From Rosettibacter sp037481715 (GTDB lineage Bacteria > Bacteroidota > Ignavibacteria > Ignavibacteriales > Melioribacteraceae), in the NCBI GenBank assembly GCA_037481715.1, contig JBBFLD010000003.1:1-64000 (forward strand): a stretch of 64,000 nucleotides of DNA, given 5' to 3'. The notes beneath the pieces are model-generated. The model was not told the origin of the DNA. It searched no databases and saw only the letters and a program-made list of their open reading frames with translations. Made by a program: the position numbers and the translations under genes. Positions 44,288-53,729 of this stretch are shown here, one piece after another (within the stretch, counting starts at the first letter, position 1; each line of letters starts with the position of its first letter).

Positions 44288-44521
44288 AGAAAACGAAGTG
44301 GAAGTTAATAAATGAATTTAAGAAATTTTTTGAAGCACATTAAAAATAGAAAGTGTCTATATAAGCAATAAACAAGTTAGAAAATTTTTCTTGCAGGTAT
44401 ATGTATTTTTGAAGTTTCTTCTAAACAGACAAGAAATTCCATTCCAAAAAATCTAACTAAATTTTCTAAAAGAATTTTTTCATTAATTCTTTTTAGAAAA
44501 GTAAAGAAGGCAAAATTTGTT

Positions 44522-46480
44522 TCAAACATTATTTGCTGATGGGATGGTGAAAATGAATTTACTTCCTTTATTCAACTGACTTTCAACAAAGATTTTGCCG
44601 CCAAGTCTTTCAATAAAATCTTTGCAAAGAATTAATCCTAATCCAGTTCCAGCTTCACCTGCAGTTCCACTTCTGCTTTTATTAATATCAAGTTCAAAAA
44701 GTTTATTCATTGTTTCATTGTCCATTCCAACACCATTATCTTCTACAGATACTTTGATATAATTATTTTCTTTCTCAGCATTAATTAAAACTTTTCCTCC
44801 TTCATTTGAAAATTTAATTCCGTTTTGAATAAGATTTCTAAGAATTGTGTTCAGCATATTTTCATCAGCTTTGACTTTTAAATCTTCAGAAATATTTGTT
44901 TCGAGCAATACATTTTTTGTTTGTGCATATGAATTAAATATTGAAAAATTTTCCAGCACAATTTCATAAAGACATAAATCTTTGATGTCAATTTCAAGTC
45001 TTCCAGTTTGAGAGCGAGACCAGAGGAGTAAATTTTCAAGCAGATGAAAATTTTGTCTTGCAGCTTTTTCCATATTATTCAGATAAATTAATTTTTCTTC
45101 GTCACTCAAAGATTCATAATTATCTTTCAATAAACTCATATATCCAAAAAGAACATTAAAAGGAATTCTTAAATCATGAGCTATTATTCTAAAAAGTGTG
45201 TCCTTCATCGAATTAAGGCTTTTCAATTTTTCATTTGCAATTTTTTTTGTGATATATCGGCTGTAAGTAATAACAGATATCAAAAGAATCAAAAGAGTAA
45301 TTATTATAAAATAATCTCTTTGTCGTTCTGCAAGCTCAATATCTTTTTGAAGGATTTCATTTTCCCTTTCTGTTTTTTCTGCTTTATAAATTGATTCCAT
45401 TGCTTTTACAATTGAGATATTCCTCTGATTAAACAATGAATCCTGTAAAGCATTATATCTCTGACTGTAATAAAATGCATTTTTATAATCATTAATTATT
45501 TCACTGAATTTAATCCATTGCTTGTAACTTTCAAGAATTATGTAAGCTGCTTTTAAATTCTTAGCTTCTTGCTTTGCACGATTTAAAAATTCTTTTGCTT
45601 CATTAAGTTTATTTAATTCTGCATAAATAATTGCAAGTCGATTTAAATTGTTTACCAGACCTTCTACATAATTTAGTTCTTGAGAAAGATTAAGTGCCTG
45701 TGTATGGAAATAAAGAGCTTTGTTATAATCATTTTTTAATTTGTAAATGTTACCAATTCCACTCCATACAGATGCCAATCCTCTTTTGTCTTTTAATTTC
45801 TTATATTTTGATTCAGCAAGTTGATAATAATTCATGGCATTCTTTAAGTCATGTTTAGCAGAATAAACTTCTGCAATGAGTGTTAGTGCGAGTGCTGTGC
45901 CAGATTCATCTTTAATTTCTTCTCTAATTTTTAATGTATTCATTAAATAATCTAATGCACTATCGTTATCTCCCTGATTTTTATAAATTAATCCAATATT
46001 AATTGAACAGAATGCTATTCCTTCTTTATGATTAAACTTTTCAAAAATTTTTATTGCTTTCAAAATATATTCTAATGCAAGTGGATTATTACCTTGAAGT
46101 CGATAAATTCCACCAATATTGTTATAAGAATATGCTATTTGAATTGAATCCTTAGATTTAATTGCAAGATTTAATGCATCATTGTAAAGAGATAAAGCTT
46201 TTTCATGTTCTCCCAGATTGCGATAAACTACTCCAAGCAGATTAAGAGCTTCTGACTGCAAATTTTTATTTCCAATTTTTTTTGCTTTTTGAATAGCTTT
46301 ATCGCCGCATTGAATTGCAAACTTTGGATTGCTGTTTCTGTACCGCCAACAATTGTTGATAAGAATTTTTATTTGGGTTGTTTCCGGTAAATTAGAATTT
46401 GCTTTCAGCAGACTGTCAAAATTTACCTGAGCATTCAACAATGGAATATTTAACAGGAAAAGAAATATAAAACTCATCAA
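44522..46480 (-). CDS. TPR sensor histidine kinase
   Basis: 652 aa. Signal peptide (FIFLFLLNIPLLNAQ), then about seven TPR units over residues 50-330 (NLLGVVYRNLGEHEKALSLY, NIGGIYRLQGNNPLALEY and so on), a coiled coil, a TM segment near 395 (IIITLLILLISVITYSRYI), the HisKA domain with phospho-acceptor His in IIAHDLRIPF near 434, and HATPase motifs NLIQNGIKFSNEGG (N box), DNGVGMD and GTGLGLILCKDF. Two-component kinase with a periplasmic TPR sensor. No response regulator is adjacent. A -7 element lies 35 bp upstream. Confidence 0.92.
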   Translation of the reverse strand: MMSFIFLFLLNIPLLNAQVNFDSLLKANSNLPETTQIKILINNCWRYRNSNPKFAIQCGDKAIQKAKKIGNKNLQSEALNLLGVVYRNLGEHEKALSLYNDALNLAIKSKDSIQIAYSYNNIGGIYRLQGNNPLALEYILKAIKIFEKFNHKEGIAFCSINIGLIYKNQGDNDSALDYLMNTLKIREEIKDESGTALALTLIAEVYSAKHDLKNAMNYYQLAESKYKKLKDKRGLASVWSGIGNIYKLKNDYNKALYFHTQALNLSQELNYVEGLVNNLNRLAIIYAELNKLNEAKEFLNRAKQEAKNLKAAYIILESYKQWIKFSEIINDYKNAFYYSQRYNALQDSLFNQRNISIVKAMESIYKAEKTERENEILQKDIELAERQRDYFIIITLLILLISVITYSRYITKKIANEKLKSLNSMKDTLFRIIAHDLRIPFNVLFGYMSLLKDNYESLSDEEKLIYLNNMEKAARQNFHLLENLLLWSRSQTGRLEIDIKDLCLYEIVLENFSIFNSYAQTKNVLLETNISEDLKVKADENMLNTILRNLIQNGIKFSNEGGKVLINAEKENNYIKVSVEDNGVGMDNETMNKLFELDINKSRSGTAGEAGTGLGLILCKDFIERLGGKIFVESQLNKGSKFIFTIPSANNV

Positions 46481-46515
46481 AAAAGCCCTCTCTCAATTTC
46501 TAAAAAATTTGTATG

Positions 46516-46523
46516 CAAAGATA
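46516..46523 (-). promoter_or_regulatory. -7 element TATCTTTG upstream of the histidine kinase gene
   Basis: Minus-strand TATCTTTG matches TAnnTTTG and lies 35 bp before the ATG at 46480. Confidence 0.45.
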
Positions 46524-46535
46524 CGAATAATGAAG

Positions 46536-47969
46536 TTATAATAAACTAAATTTTTCTTTAATTAAGTCCCATGCTTGTTGAACGTGACGTTCTTCTTGTC
46601 GAATTCCTGAAACAACAAGTCGTAATGTAAATTTATTATTCAACTTTGTATGAGTCAGAAATAATTTTCCGGTAGAATTTATTTCGTTCATTAGTTTTTC
46701 ATTCAAGTAATTAATTGAATCTTCATTCATGCCATTTTTCACTGCTCTAAAACAGACTGTGCTGAAAGGAACGGGTGCAAGTCTTTCAAAATTGGGATGT
46801 TCATCAATCCAGCCGGCAAATAATTTTGCAAGACGAATATGTTCCCGAATTCTTTCTCTTAAACCTTCAACTCCAAAATATCGAATAACAAACCAGAGTT
46901 TTAATGCACGAAATCTTCTTCCGAGTTGAACTCCATAATCCATTAAATTATCTACTATAGAATCTTCTCCGGTTTTAAGATATTCAGGCACAAGTGAAAA
47001 TGCTCTTTTCAAAATTTCGGGTTTGCGTGTATAAAATACACTCAAATCAATTGGAACAAAAAGCCATTTATGAGGATTTGTTACAATTGAATCTGCTTTT
47101 TCAATTCCCTTAAAATAATTTTTCATTTCAGGAAGCATTGCAGCTGAACCAGCATAAGCAGCATCAACGTGAAGCCATAAATTATATTTTTCACAAATTT
47201 CAGCTATTTCATCAACAGGGTCTACACTTGTTGTTGAAGTAGTTCCAACAGTAGCAACCACGCAAAAAGGAATTATTCCATTTTTCAAATCATTTTTAAC
47301 TGCAGCTTCAAGTTCTGATGGAATCATTCTAAATTCTGAATCTACAGAAATTTTTCTAACTCCTTCCAAACCAATTCCCAATGTAACAGCAGCTTTTTCA
47401 ATTGATGAATGAGCTTGTTCAGAACAATAGAGCCGCAGTTTTGGTAAATCGAACAAGCCTTTGTTTCTAATATTCAGATTAAGATTTTCACGAGCGGCAG
47501 CAATTCCGTGAAGTGAACTGACTGATGCTGTATCATAAATTATTCCCTTAAATTCATTCGGGATATTGAGCATTTTTTTATACCAGTTTAATACTACTTC
47601 TTCAAGTTCTGTTAATGCTGGAGAAGATTTCCATACCATTCCATTTGAATTAAGTGTTGAACTAACTATATCGGCAAGAATTCCAGGTCCGCTTGCTGTT
47701 GAAGCAAAGTAAGCCATAAAGTTTGGATGCTGCCAGTGTGTAACTCCAGGTAAAATTATTTCATTAATATCGTTAATAATTCTTTCAAAATTTTCTCCTT
47801 CAAATGGAGGTTCATCAGGAAGTTTCGATTTAATATCACCTGGTTTGATATTTGGCAGAACAGGATATTCTTCAATATTTTTCAGATAATCAGCTGCCCA
47901 ATCAATTAAACTATATCCTGCATTTTTAAATTCATCTGCAGGCATATCGCATAAATTTTTCTCTTTCAT
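46536..47969 (-). CDS. PLP-dependent group II decarboxylase
   Basis: 477 aa from the ATG at 47969, just after the stop of the upstream hydrolase gene; a TTG four codons earlier is less likely. Conserved elements: PGVTHWQHPNFMAYF near residue 70, DTASVSSLHGIAAARE, LHVDAAYAGSAAMLPE (Asp that contacts the PLP ring) and NPHKWLFVPIDLS with the PLP Lys near 300. The family covers aromatic-L-amino-acid and tyrosine decarboxylases; substrate uncertain. Cytoplasmic. It forms a two-gene operon with the hydrolase. Confidence 0.92.
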   Translation of the reverse strand: MKEKNLCDMPADEFKNAGYSLIDWAADYLKNIEEYPVLPNIKPGDIKSKLPDEPPFEGENFERIINDINEIILPGVTHWQHPNFMAYFASTASGPGILADIVSSTLNSNGMVWKSSPALTELEEVVLNWYKKMLNIPNEFKGIIYDTASVSSLHGIAAARENLNLNIRNKGLFDLPKLRLYCSEQAHSSIEKAAVTLGIGLEGVRKISVDSEFRMIPSELEAAVKNDLKNGIIPFCVVATVGTTSTTSVDPVDEIAEICEKYNLWLHVDAAYAGSAAMLPEMKNYFKGIEKADSIVTNPHKWLFVPIDLSVFYTRKPEILKRAFSLVPEYLKTGEDSIVDNLMDYGVQLGRRFRALKLWFVIRYFGVEGLRERIREHIRLAKLFAGWIDEHPNFERLAPVPFSTVCFRAVKNGMNEDSINYLNEKLMNEINSTGKLFLTHTKLNNKFTLRLVVSGIRQEERHVQQAWDLIKEKFSLL

Positions 47970-47970
47970 T

Positions 47971-48813
47971 TTAAAACTCAATTTTTGATAACCAATTAGA
48001 AATTATTCTTGCAAGTTGAATTCGTTTATCCAGAAATGAATGTCCACACTCAAGAATATATTCTTCAAAATTTTGGGGATTCATCAAACTAAGTGATGTA
48101 ACCAATGGCAGATGATGAATTTCAAGCGGAGCAGTTGTATCATACTGGGCACCGATGAGCAAAAGATTTTTTAATGATAACTTGCTTACATAATTCAACA
48201 AATTCCATTCGTTTTTATTTGCAATGAGTTCATCTAATAAATTTTCTGCACTTGTATTCTTAACAAAAGAAATTGCTCCTTTAATTTTTTCAACACCTTG
48301 CTGATAAATTTCCTTGTTCAATTCCAGAATTTCACCAAAAGCACCAGAATTAAAACCTGCTATCGATACAACATTTTTAATTTCATCATGAAAAGCTGAA
48401 TAATACAAAGCAGCAAATCCACCCATGCTGTATCCAATCAAAATTATTTTTCTGCTGTCAACTCTGAATTTCTCTTTTGATTCATTTGTCTTCATAAATT
48501 TTATTGCAGCATCAAGGTCTTCGATTAAATTTTTCCATGAGAAATTGCCCCCGCTTCCCCAACATCCTCTATAGTGAAAAATTAGAACATTAAATCCTTG
48601 TCTTCTAAAAACATGTGCTAAATCCAAATTTGTCTCGTTGCCAGGAAAACCATGCAATAAAATTATTATGGGATGCAATCCTTCATTTGAAGCAAGAAGC
48701 ATTGTTCCTAAAACTTTATCCCCATTACTTTCAAAAACAACAGGTATCATTGATGACGGAAATTCTCTGTTGACATAAATTGGGTCTTGTGTTACCGGGT
48801 CAAATGAATTCAT
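47971..48813 (-). CDS. alpha/beta hydrolase
   Basis: 280 aa. Oxyanion region ILLHGFPGNETN near residue 52, nucleophile elbow LIGYSMGGFAAL near 125, Asp in GAQYDTTAPLE near 220, and His in LECGHSFLD near 262: a full catalytic triad. No signal peptide. Resembles dienelactone hydrolase/acyl-peptidase-like esterases. Ends 1 bp before the decarboxylase ATG, so the two are translated together. Confidence 0.87.
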   Translation of the reverse strand: MNSFDPVTQDPIYVNREFPSSMIPVVFESNGDKVLGTMLLASNEGLHPIIILLHGFPGNETNLDLAHVFRRQGFNVLIFHYRGCWGSGGNFSWKNLIEDLDAAIKFMKTNESKEKFRVDSRKIILIGYSMGGFAALYYSAFHDEIKNVVSIAGFNSGAFGEILELNKEIYQQGVEKIKGAISFVKNTSAENLLDELIANKNEWNLLNYVSKLSLKNLLLIGAQYDTTAPLEIHHLPLVTSLSLMNPQNFEEYILECGHSFLDKRIQLARIISNWLSKIEF

Positions 48814-48981
48814 TTTGTTCTTTTTTTATTGTAGTATAAAAATAAACATAAATAAGGTTTATAGAAAATTGACTTATCTGAATCCGTTATTTATGAAGTA
48901 AATTTCAAAGATCTTATTCTTATTTTAAGAATTTATTCATAATTGAATTCAAATAATGTTTTAATTAGAATCTGCATTTCT

Positions 48982-48989
48982 TATCTTTG
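48982..48989 (+). promoter_or_regulatory. -7 element TATCTTTG upstream of proS
   Basis: TATCTTTG matches TAnnTTTG and lies 29 bp before the ATG at 49019. The gap 48814-49018 separates divergent transcripts. Confidence 0.5.
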
Positions 48990-49018
48990 CATCTAAATTT
49001 TCAACAAAGAGAAAAAAA

Positions 49019-50710
49019 ATGAGATTAAGTAAATCTTTTGTTCCAACATTAAAAGAAGTACCTGCAGAAGCAGTAATTCCAAGTCACATTTTGATGATAA
49101 GAGCAGGATTGGTTCGTCAGCTTTCAGCTGGAATTTATACATGGCTTCCGCTTGGTTACAAAGTTATTCGAAAAATTATGGATATAATTCGAGAAGAAAT
49201 GAATGCTATTGGTGGTCAGGAATTTCATTATCCAGCACTCAATCCAAGAGAAATTTGGGAACAAACAGGAAGAGTTGAAGCATTTGGCGATATTATGTTT
49301 CATGTTAAAAATCGTGATTATGTTTTAGCTCCAACTCACGAAGAAATAGTAGCCTGGCATGCAAAAGGTGCAATCACATCATATAAAGATTTGCCACAAA
49401 TTTGGTATCAGATACAAACAAAATTCAGGAATGAACCACGACCAAGAAGCGGAGTTATAAGAGGTCGTCAATTTATAATGAAAGATTCTTATTCACTTGA
49501 TAAATCTTTTGAAGACTTAGATAAATCTTATGAAATGCACGATAAAGCATACAGAAAAATTTTTGACAGATGCGGATTAAAATATTTTGTTGTTGGTGCA
49601 TCGAGCGGCGCAATGGGTGGAAGCAAATCAGAAGAATTTATGGTCAAAAGTGATGCGGGAGAAGATACAGTAGCTTACTGCGAAAACTGTGGATATGCTG
49701 CAAATGTTGAAGTGGCACAGTCAATTGCTAATCCTGCAACTCGCCACAATGAAAGCAAAGAGGTTTATGAAATTTACACTCCAAATGTCAAATCAATTGA
49801 CGAACTATGTGAATTCCTTAAAATTGATGAACATGAAACAGCAAAATCAAGAATTTATATTCATAATGGAAATCCTGTGTTAGTCTTAATGCTTGGCAAT
49901 GATGAAGTTAACGAAACAAAACTTCAGGCAGTCCTTGGCGGAAATGTTCGTCCTGCTCATCCAGATGAGTTAAAAGAAATTTCTGGAGCTGATGCTGGTT
50001 CAATTGGTCCAATTGGATTTAAACATAGAATAATTGCTGATAATTTATTGAAAGATGCAAATAATCTTTACAGCGGTGCAAACAAAAATGATTATCATAT
50101 CGGCGGAATTGATTTGATGCGCGATGTGCCAAACATTGAATATTATGATTTAAGAGTTGTTGAAAACGGCGAGAAATGTATCAGATGTAATTCCACTCTT
50201 CAAGTTTTCAAAGCAATTGAACTTGGTCATATTTTTAAATTAGGAACAAAATATTCCGAGGCTCTTGGTGTAAATTATCTTGATGAGAACGGAAAAGAAC
50301 ATCCAGTAGTAATGGGAAGTTATGGAATTGGGGTTGAAAGAATTCTTGCCTGCTTCTTAGAACAAAATTATGATGATAAAGGAATTATCTGGAAAAAACC
50401 TTTAGCTCCATTTGATGTTCACTTAATTGGCTTGAACATGAAAAATTCTGATATCAAAGATGCTTGTGAAAAATTATATGATGAACTTCAGTCTTCTGGC
50501 TTTGAAGTGATTTATGATGACAGATTTGATGTCAGTGCTGGTTTTAAATTCAATGATGCAGATTTACTTGGTATGCCTCTGCAAATTATAGTCGGCGAGA
50601 AAAATCTTAAGAATGGATATGTTGAAATAAAAATCAGGAAATCGGGCGAGAAGCTTATTGTTCCAATTGTTGAAATCAAAGAAAAGATAAAAAGTTTGTT
50701 AGAACAATAG
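49019..50710 (+). CDS. proS: prolyl-tRNA synthetase, bacterial type
   Basis: 563 aa. Class II core at both ends with the editing (INS) domain in between, as in bacterial ProRS. Motif 1 region YTWLPLGYKVIRKIMDIIRE, motif 2 TKFRNEPRPRSGVIRGRQF near 140, INS domain about residues 230-390 including GADAGSIGPIGFK, motif 3 PVVMGSYGIGVERIL near 430, and the C-terminal anticodon domain. The INS domain clears mis-charged Ala-tRNA-Pro. Ends without a clear terminator; 50711-51018 is repeat-filled. Confidence 0.96.
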   Translation: MRLSKSFVPTLKEVPAEAVIPSHILMIRAGLVRQLSAGIYTWLPLGYKVIRKIMDIIREEMNAIGGQEFHYPALNPREIWEQTGRVEAFGDIMFHVKNRDYVLAPTHEEIVAWHAKGAITSYKDLPQIWYQIQTKFRNEPRPRSGVIRGRQFIMKDSYSLDKSFEDLDKSYEMHDKAYRKIFDRCGLKYFVVGASSGAMGGSKSEEFMVKSDAGEDTVAYCENCGYAANVEVAQSIANPATRHNESKEVYEIYTPNVKSIDELCEFLKIDEHETAKSRIYIHNGNPVLVLMLGNDEVNETKLQAVLGGNVRPAHPDELKEISGADAGSIGPIGFKHRIIADNLLKDANNLYSGANKNDYHIGGIDLMRDVPNIEYYDLRVVENGEKCIRCNSTLQVFKAIELGHIFKLGTKYSEALGVNYLDENGKEHPVVMGSYGIGVERILACFLEQNYDDKGIIWKKPLAPFDVHLIGLNMKNSDIKDACEKLYDELQSSGFEVIYDDRFDVSAGFKFNDADLLGMPLQIIVGEKNLKNGYVEIKIRKSGEKLIVPIVEIKEKIKSLLEQ

Positions 50711-50763
50711 GACGCAGATAAACACAGATTTAACAAATTTTCGCCGCTGCATTAATTATACAT

Positions 50764-50985
50764 TGTAACACGATTCGAAGAATCGTGCTAAATAATATTA
50801 AAAATAATGTAAAGTGACCACAAACAGAACAAATATTATTGTAACACGATTCATAGAATCGTGCTTAATTATATTGAAAATGATGCAAGGTGAATGCAAA
50901 TAAAATAGACATTTTAGATAAATCCTGCAGCGAATCTGGATATTTTTAATTTTGTATTGTAACACGATTCGAAGAATCGTGCTAA
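50764..50985. repeat. three dispersed palindromes, CGATTC family
   Basis: Copies at about 50764-50790, 50839-50867 and 50956-50983. Each reads TTGTAACACGATTC, three bases, GAATCGTGCT. The 308-bp gap between proS and rsmI has no gene; 50711-50740 also carries the CGCAGATAAACACAGATTT dispersed sequence. Confidence 0.8.
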
Positions 50986-51018
50986 ATAATATTTAGAACT
51001 TGAGTCCTATCATAATTT

Positions 51019-51702
51019 ATGAATCCAAAATTATATATCGTTTCAACACCAATAGGTAACTTCGAGGACATTACACTTCGAGCATTAAAAATATTGAACG
51101 ATGTTGATTTTATAATCTGCGAAGAATTTAAAGATGCTAATCGCTTACTTTCACATTACAAAATTAAAAAAGAACTTTTCACATTAAATGAACATAACGA
51201 AAAAGAAGCTTCAATTGAATTATTTCAAAAAATAAAAGAAGGAAAAAATGCTGCATTAATTTCGGATTGCGGAACGCCTCTTTTTTCCGACCCCGGCTGG
51301 ATGCTTGTTCGGCTTTGTATTGAATCAAATATTGAAATAGTTCCAATTCCTGGAGCTAATTCATTGCTGCCTGCACTTGTCGGTTCAGGCTTTAAGTTAA
51401 ATAAATTTTTTTATGCAGGATGGATTTCACCAAAAAAAGAATTGCGCAAAAAAGAACTGCAGCAATTAAAATCAATCAGGGAATTGATAGTTTTAATGGA
51501 GACACCTTACAGATTAAAATCAATCTTAACAGAAATCTCAAAAGTATTTGGTGAAAACACAGACATTGTCTTAGCATTCGAGTTAACAATGCCTTCAGAA
51601 AAATTTTTTAGAGGGAAGGTAAGAGATATATTGAAAAAAGCAGAAAAAGAAAATCTCAAAGGTGAATTTGTAATAATCATAGATAACAGACCCAAAAATT
51701 AA
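51019..51702 (+). CDS. rsmI: 16S rRNA (cytidine-1402-2'-O)-methyltransferase
   Basis: 227 aa. N-terminal YIVSTPIGNFEDITLRALK, CEEFKDANRLLSHY near 36, LISDCGTPLFSDPGWMLVR near 90 and PIPGANSLLPALVGSGF near 113 are the RsmI signature (tetrapyrrole-methylase fold). It methylates the 2'-O of C1402 in 16S rRNA with S-adenosylmethionine. Somewhat shorter than the E. coli enzyme at the C-terminus, which is common in this lineage. Confidence 0.94.
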   Translation: MNPKLYIVSTPIGNFEDITLRALKILNDVDFIICEEFKDANRLLSHYKIKKELFTLNEHNEKEASIELFQKIKEGKNAALISDCGTPLFSDPGWMLVRLCIESNIEIVPIPGANSLLPALVGSGFKLNKFFYAGWISPKKELRKKELQQLKSIRELIVLMETPYRLKSILTEISKVFGENTDIVLAFELTMPSEKFFRGKVRDILKKAEKENLKGEFVIIIDNRPKN

Positions 51703-51801
51703 TTTCAGCTTGAAACGAAATCATTTTTTTGATAAGATTGCAATCAGACAATTGAACCTTTGAGACAATAATTTAGTTAAAAAGAAAAAAAGGAATCAGC
51801 T

Positions 51802-52347
51802 ATGTTAATGGTTGAAGATGTTGATTTGACTCCAAATCCACAAGCACTAAAATTTATTTTGAATGAAAAACTGCTGCAAAAAGAAGCAAGAAATTTTAAT
51901 AGCAAAGAAGAAGCACAAAACGACCCGCTTGCAAAAGGAATTTTTGAAATTCCTGGTGTAGTTTCTGTTTTTTACATGGATAAATTCATTACAATTGAAA
52001 AAGACCCAAAAGTTCAGTGGGGACAAATTCAACGACCATTTGTTGATTTCATTAAAAAATTCGACAAATCTTTAATACCACCTGAAAGCGAAAATTTCCA
52101 GATAAGCACAGAAGAACAAACTGAATTACTAAGAAAAATAAATGAAGTTATTGATACTCGAGTTCGTCCAGCACTTGCAGGCGATGGTGGAGGTTTGGAA
52201 ATAAGAGGATTAGAAGGCTTCACATTGAAAATTCGATATCAGGGTGCATGCGGAAGCTGCCCAAGTTCAATCAGAGGAACCCTTCTTGCAATTGAAAATT
52301 TACTGAAAAGAGAAGTAAATCCTGCAATTGAAGTTGTATCAGATTAA
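51802..52347 (+). CDS. nfu: NifU/Nfu-type iron-sulfur scaffold
   Basis: 181 aa. N-terminal Nfu domain with DLTPNPQALKFILN (TPNPxxLKF motif) and the C-terminal NifU domain with LAGDGGGLEIRGLE and GACGSCPSSIRGTL, where CxxC binds a 4Fe-4S cluster. It carries clusters to apo-proteins in the cytoplasm. AAAGGAA lies upstream. A strong terminator follows at once. Confidence 0.93.
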   Translation: MLMVEDVDLTPNPQALKFILNEKLLQKEARNFNSKEEAQNDPLAKGIFEIPGVVSVFYMDKFITIEKDPKVQWGQIQRPFVDFIKKFDKSLIPPESENFQISTEEQTELLRKINEVIDTRVRPALAGDGGGLEIRGLEGFTLKIRYQGACGSCPSSIRGTLLAIENLLKREVNPAIEVVSD

Positions 52348-52349
52348 AT

Positions 52350-52382
52350 AAAAAGCCGCTTCTTTTGAAAGCGGCTTTTCTT
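52350..52382 (+). terminator. intrinsic terminator of nfu
   Basis: AAAAGCCGCTT, loop CTTTTG, AAAGCGGCTTTTC: an 11-bp GC-rich stem starting 3 bases after the nfu stop and followed by T residues. It also works in the reverse sense for the small gene on the right, though less well placed. Confidence 0.9.
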
Positions 52383-52442
52383 TAAACAATTTTGTTGTTT
52401 AGATATTCAGCTTTTAGATACAGAATAGAAAAAGAGAAAAAA

Positions 52443-52607
52443 TTATTTAATCTCTGTAACCTTGCTTATATCATCAAGCTTAACAAATCTTTCCTGAAAT
52501 TTGTATGTGCCATTTGGTGTCTTAACAGTCTTTACAACTTTCACATTAACATGAGTTGATTTTGCTTTCGCTTTTACTTTATCTGCAAATGATTGCTGCT
52601 TTGCCAT
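52443..52607 (-). CDS. small conserved basic protein
   Basis: 54 aa, MAKQQSFADKVKAKAKSTHV then strands VKVVKTVKTPNGTYKFQERF and FVKLDDISKVTEIK. It resembles short basic proteins common in Bacteroidota/Chlorobi-group genomes (DUF4295-like), whose role is unknown and may be ribosome-related. GGAG lies about 8 bases upstream of the ATG. Confidence 0.65.
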   Translation of the reverse strand: MAKQQSFADKVKAKAKSTHVNVKVVKTVKTPNGTYKFQERFVKLDDISKVTEIK

Positions 52608-52701
52608 TTATAAACTCCATTTTTTGGGTGCAAAATCTATGAAAATTTTTAGATATAAAAAAATTTTCTGAATTTAATATTGTTTTTTCGTCATTTTAAT
52701 C

Positions 52702-53463
52702 ATGCAACAAAAAGATAAAATAATATTTACAGGATGCTGCGGTTTTCCTGTATCTCATAAAAAATATTTTCAAAATTTCAGCTGCATTGAAATTAATATT
52801 ACATTCTATCAAGTTCCCGAAATTAATATTGCTGAAAACTGGAAACAGGAAGCTCAATCTATCAACAAAAATTTTGAATTTATTATCAAAGCCTGGCAGC
52901 TAATTACTCATCCAGCATCGAGTTTTACTTACAGAAGATTAAAAGAAAAAATTCCTGATAACAGAAAAAAATATTATGGATTTTTTCAACCGACAGATGA
53001 AGTATTAAAAGCATGGGAAAGAACAAAAGAATTTGCCGAAGAATTAAATTGCAATAAAATTTTATTTCAAACACCTGCATCATTTAAGCCGAATGAATTG
53101 AACAAAAAGAATATTCTCGATTTTTTCAATCTGATAAACAGCAGTAAAAATTTTCAATTTATTTGGGAAGTAAGAGGCAGCTGGAGCCTGAAAGAAATCA
53201 AAGAGATTTGCAGCAAAATAAAATTAATACACTGCGTTGACCCTCTATCACCAAATTTGAATAAATCAGTTTATGGAAAATTTAATTACTTTAGAATTCA
53301 TGGAAGTTACGAAGGAAAAAGAATTAATTATAATCACAAAATAAATTCTGAAGAAAAAGAAAAAATATATTCCTCATGCAGTAAAAAAATAAATTACGTA
53401 ATGTTCAATAATGCTTACATGTTTGAAGATGCAATTGAATTTCAGAGAAGTTATTCAGAATAA
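52702..53463 (+). CDS. DUF72 family protein
   Basis: 253 aa. TIM-barrel fold of the DUF72/YecE family: FTGCCGFPVSHKKYFQNF near residue 9, EINITFYQVPE with the family's FY motif, FEFIIKAWQLITHP near 55, and late YFRIHGS(Y)EGKRINY. Function of the family is not established. It is cytoplasmic and monocistronic, convergent with the FmdB gene. Confidence 0.88.
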   Translation: MQQKDKIIFTGCCGFPVSHKKYFQNFSCIEINITFYQVPEINIAENWKQEAQSINKNFEFIIKAWQLITHPASSFTYRRLKEKIPDNRKKYYGFFQPTDEVLKAWERTKEFAEELNCNKILFQTPASFKPNELNKKNILDFFNLINSSKNFQFIWEVRGSWSLKEIKEICSKIKLIHCVDPLSPNLNKSVYGKFNYFRIHGSYEGKRINYNHKINSEEKEKIYSSCSKKINYVMFNNAYMFEDAIEFQRSYSE

Positions 53464-53469
53464 AAATCA

Positions 53470-53718
53470 TTAATCATTCAAATTACACATACCGCTTGAA
53501 CAGAAACTATTATCAGCATAGTTTCTATTATCACCACAGCAGCATTGAGTATTTTCTGATGAAGAAGACCCCGCAGAAGAACTAAACATAGAAAATAATT
53601 TATTAATATTTTCAGAGAAACATTTAGGACATTTAACATTTTCCGAATCTTTTACTGATTTAAAAAATATTTCGAACTTTCTTCCGCAATCGTTGCATCG
53701 ATATTCAAATATTGGCAT
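53470..53718 (-). CDS. FmdB-type zinc-ribbon protein
   Basis: 82 aa. MPIFEYRCNDCGRKFEIFF with a CxxC pair, then VKCPKCFSENINKLF with the second CxxC, which is the FmdB/CxxC_CXXC_SSSS family pattern, followed by a Ser-rich stretch (SSSAGSSSS). The tail adds more cysteines (CCCGDN, CSSGMC). Regulatory roles are proposed for the family. It lies 12 bp after the FAH-family gene on the same strand. Confidence 0.88.
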   Translation of the reverse strand: MPIFEYRCNDCGRKFEIFFKSVKDSENVKCPKCFSENINKLFSMFSSSAGSSSSENTQCCCGDNRNYADNSFCSSGMCNLND

Positions 53719-53729
53719 ATGATGCTCCT

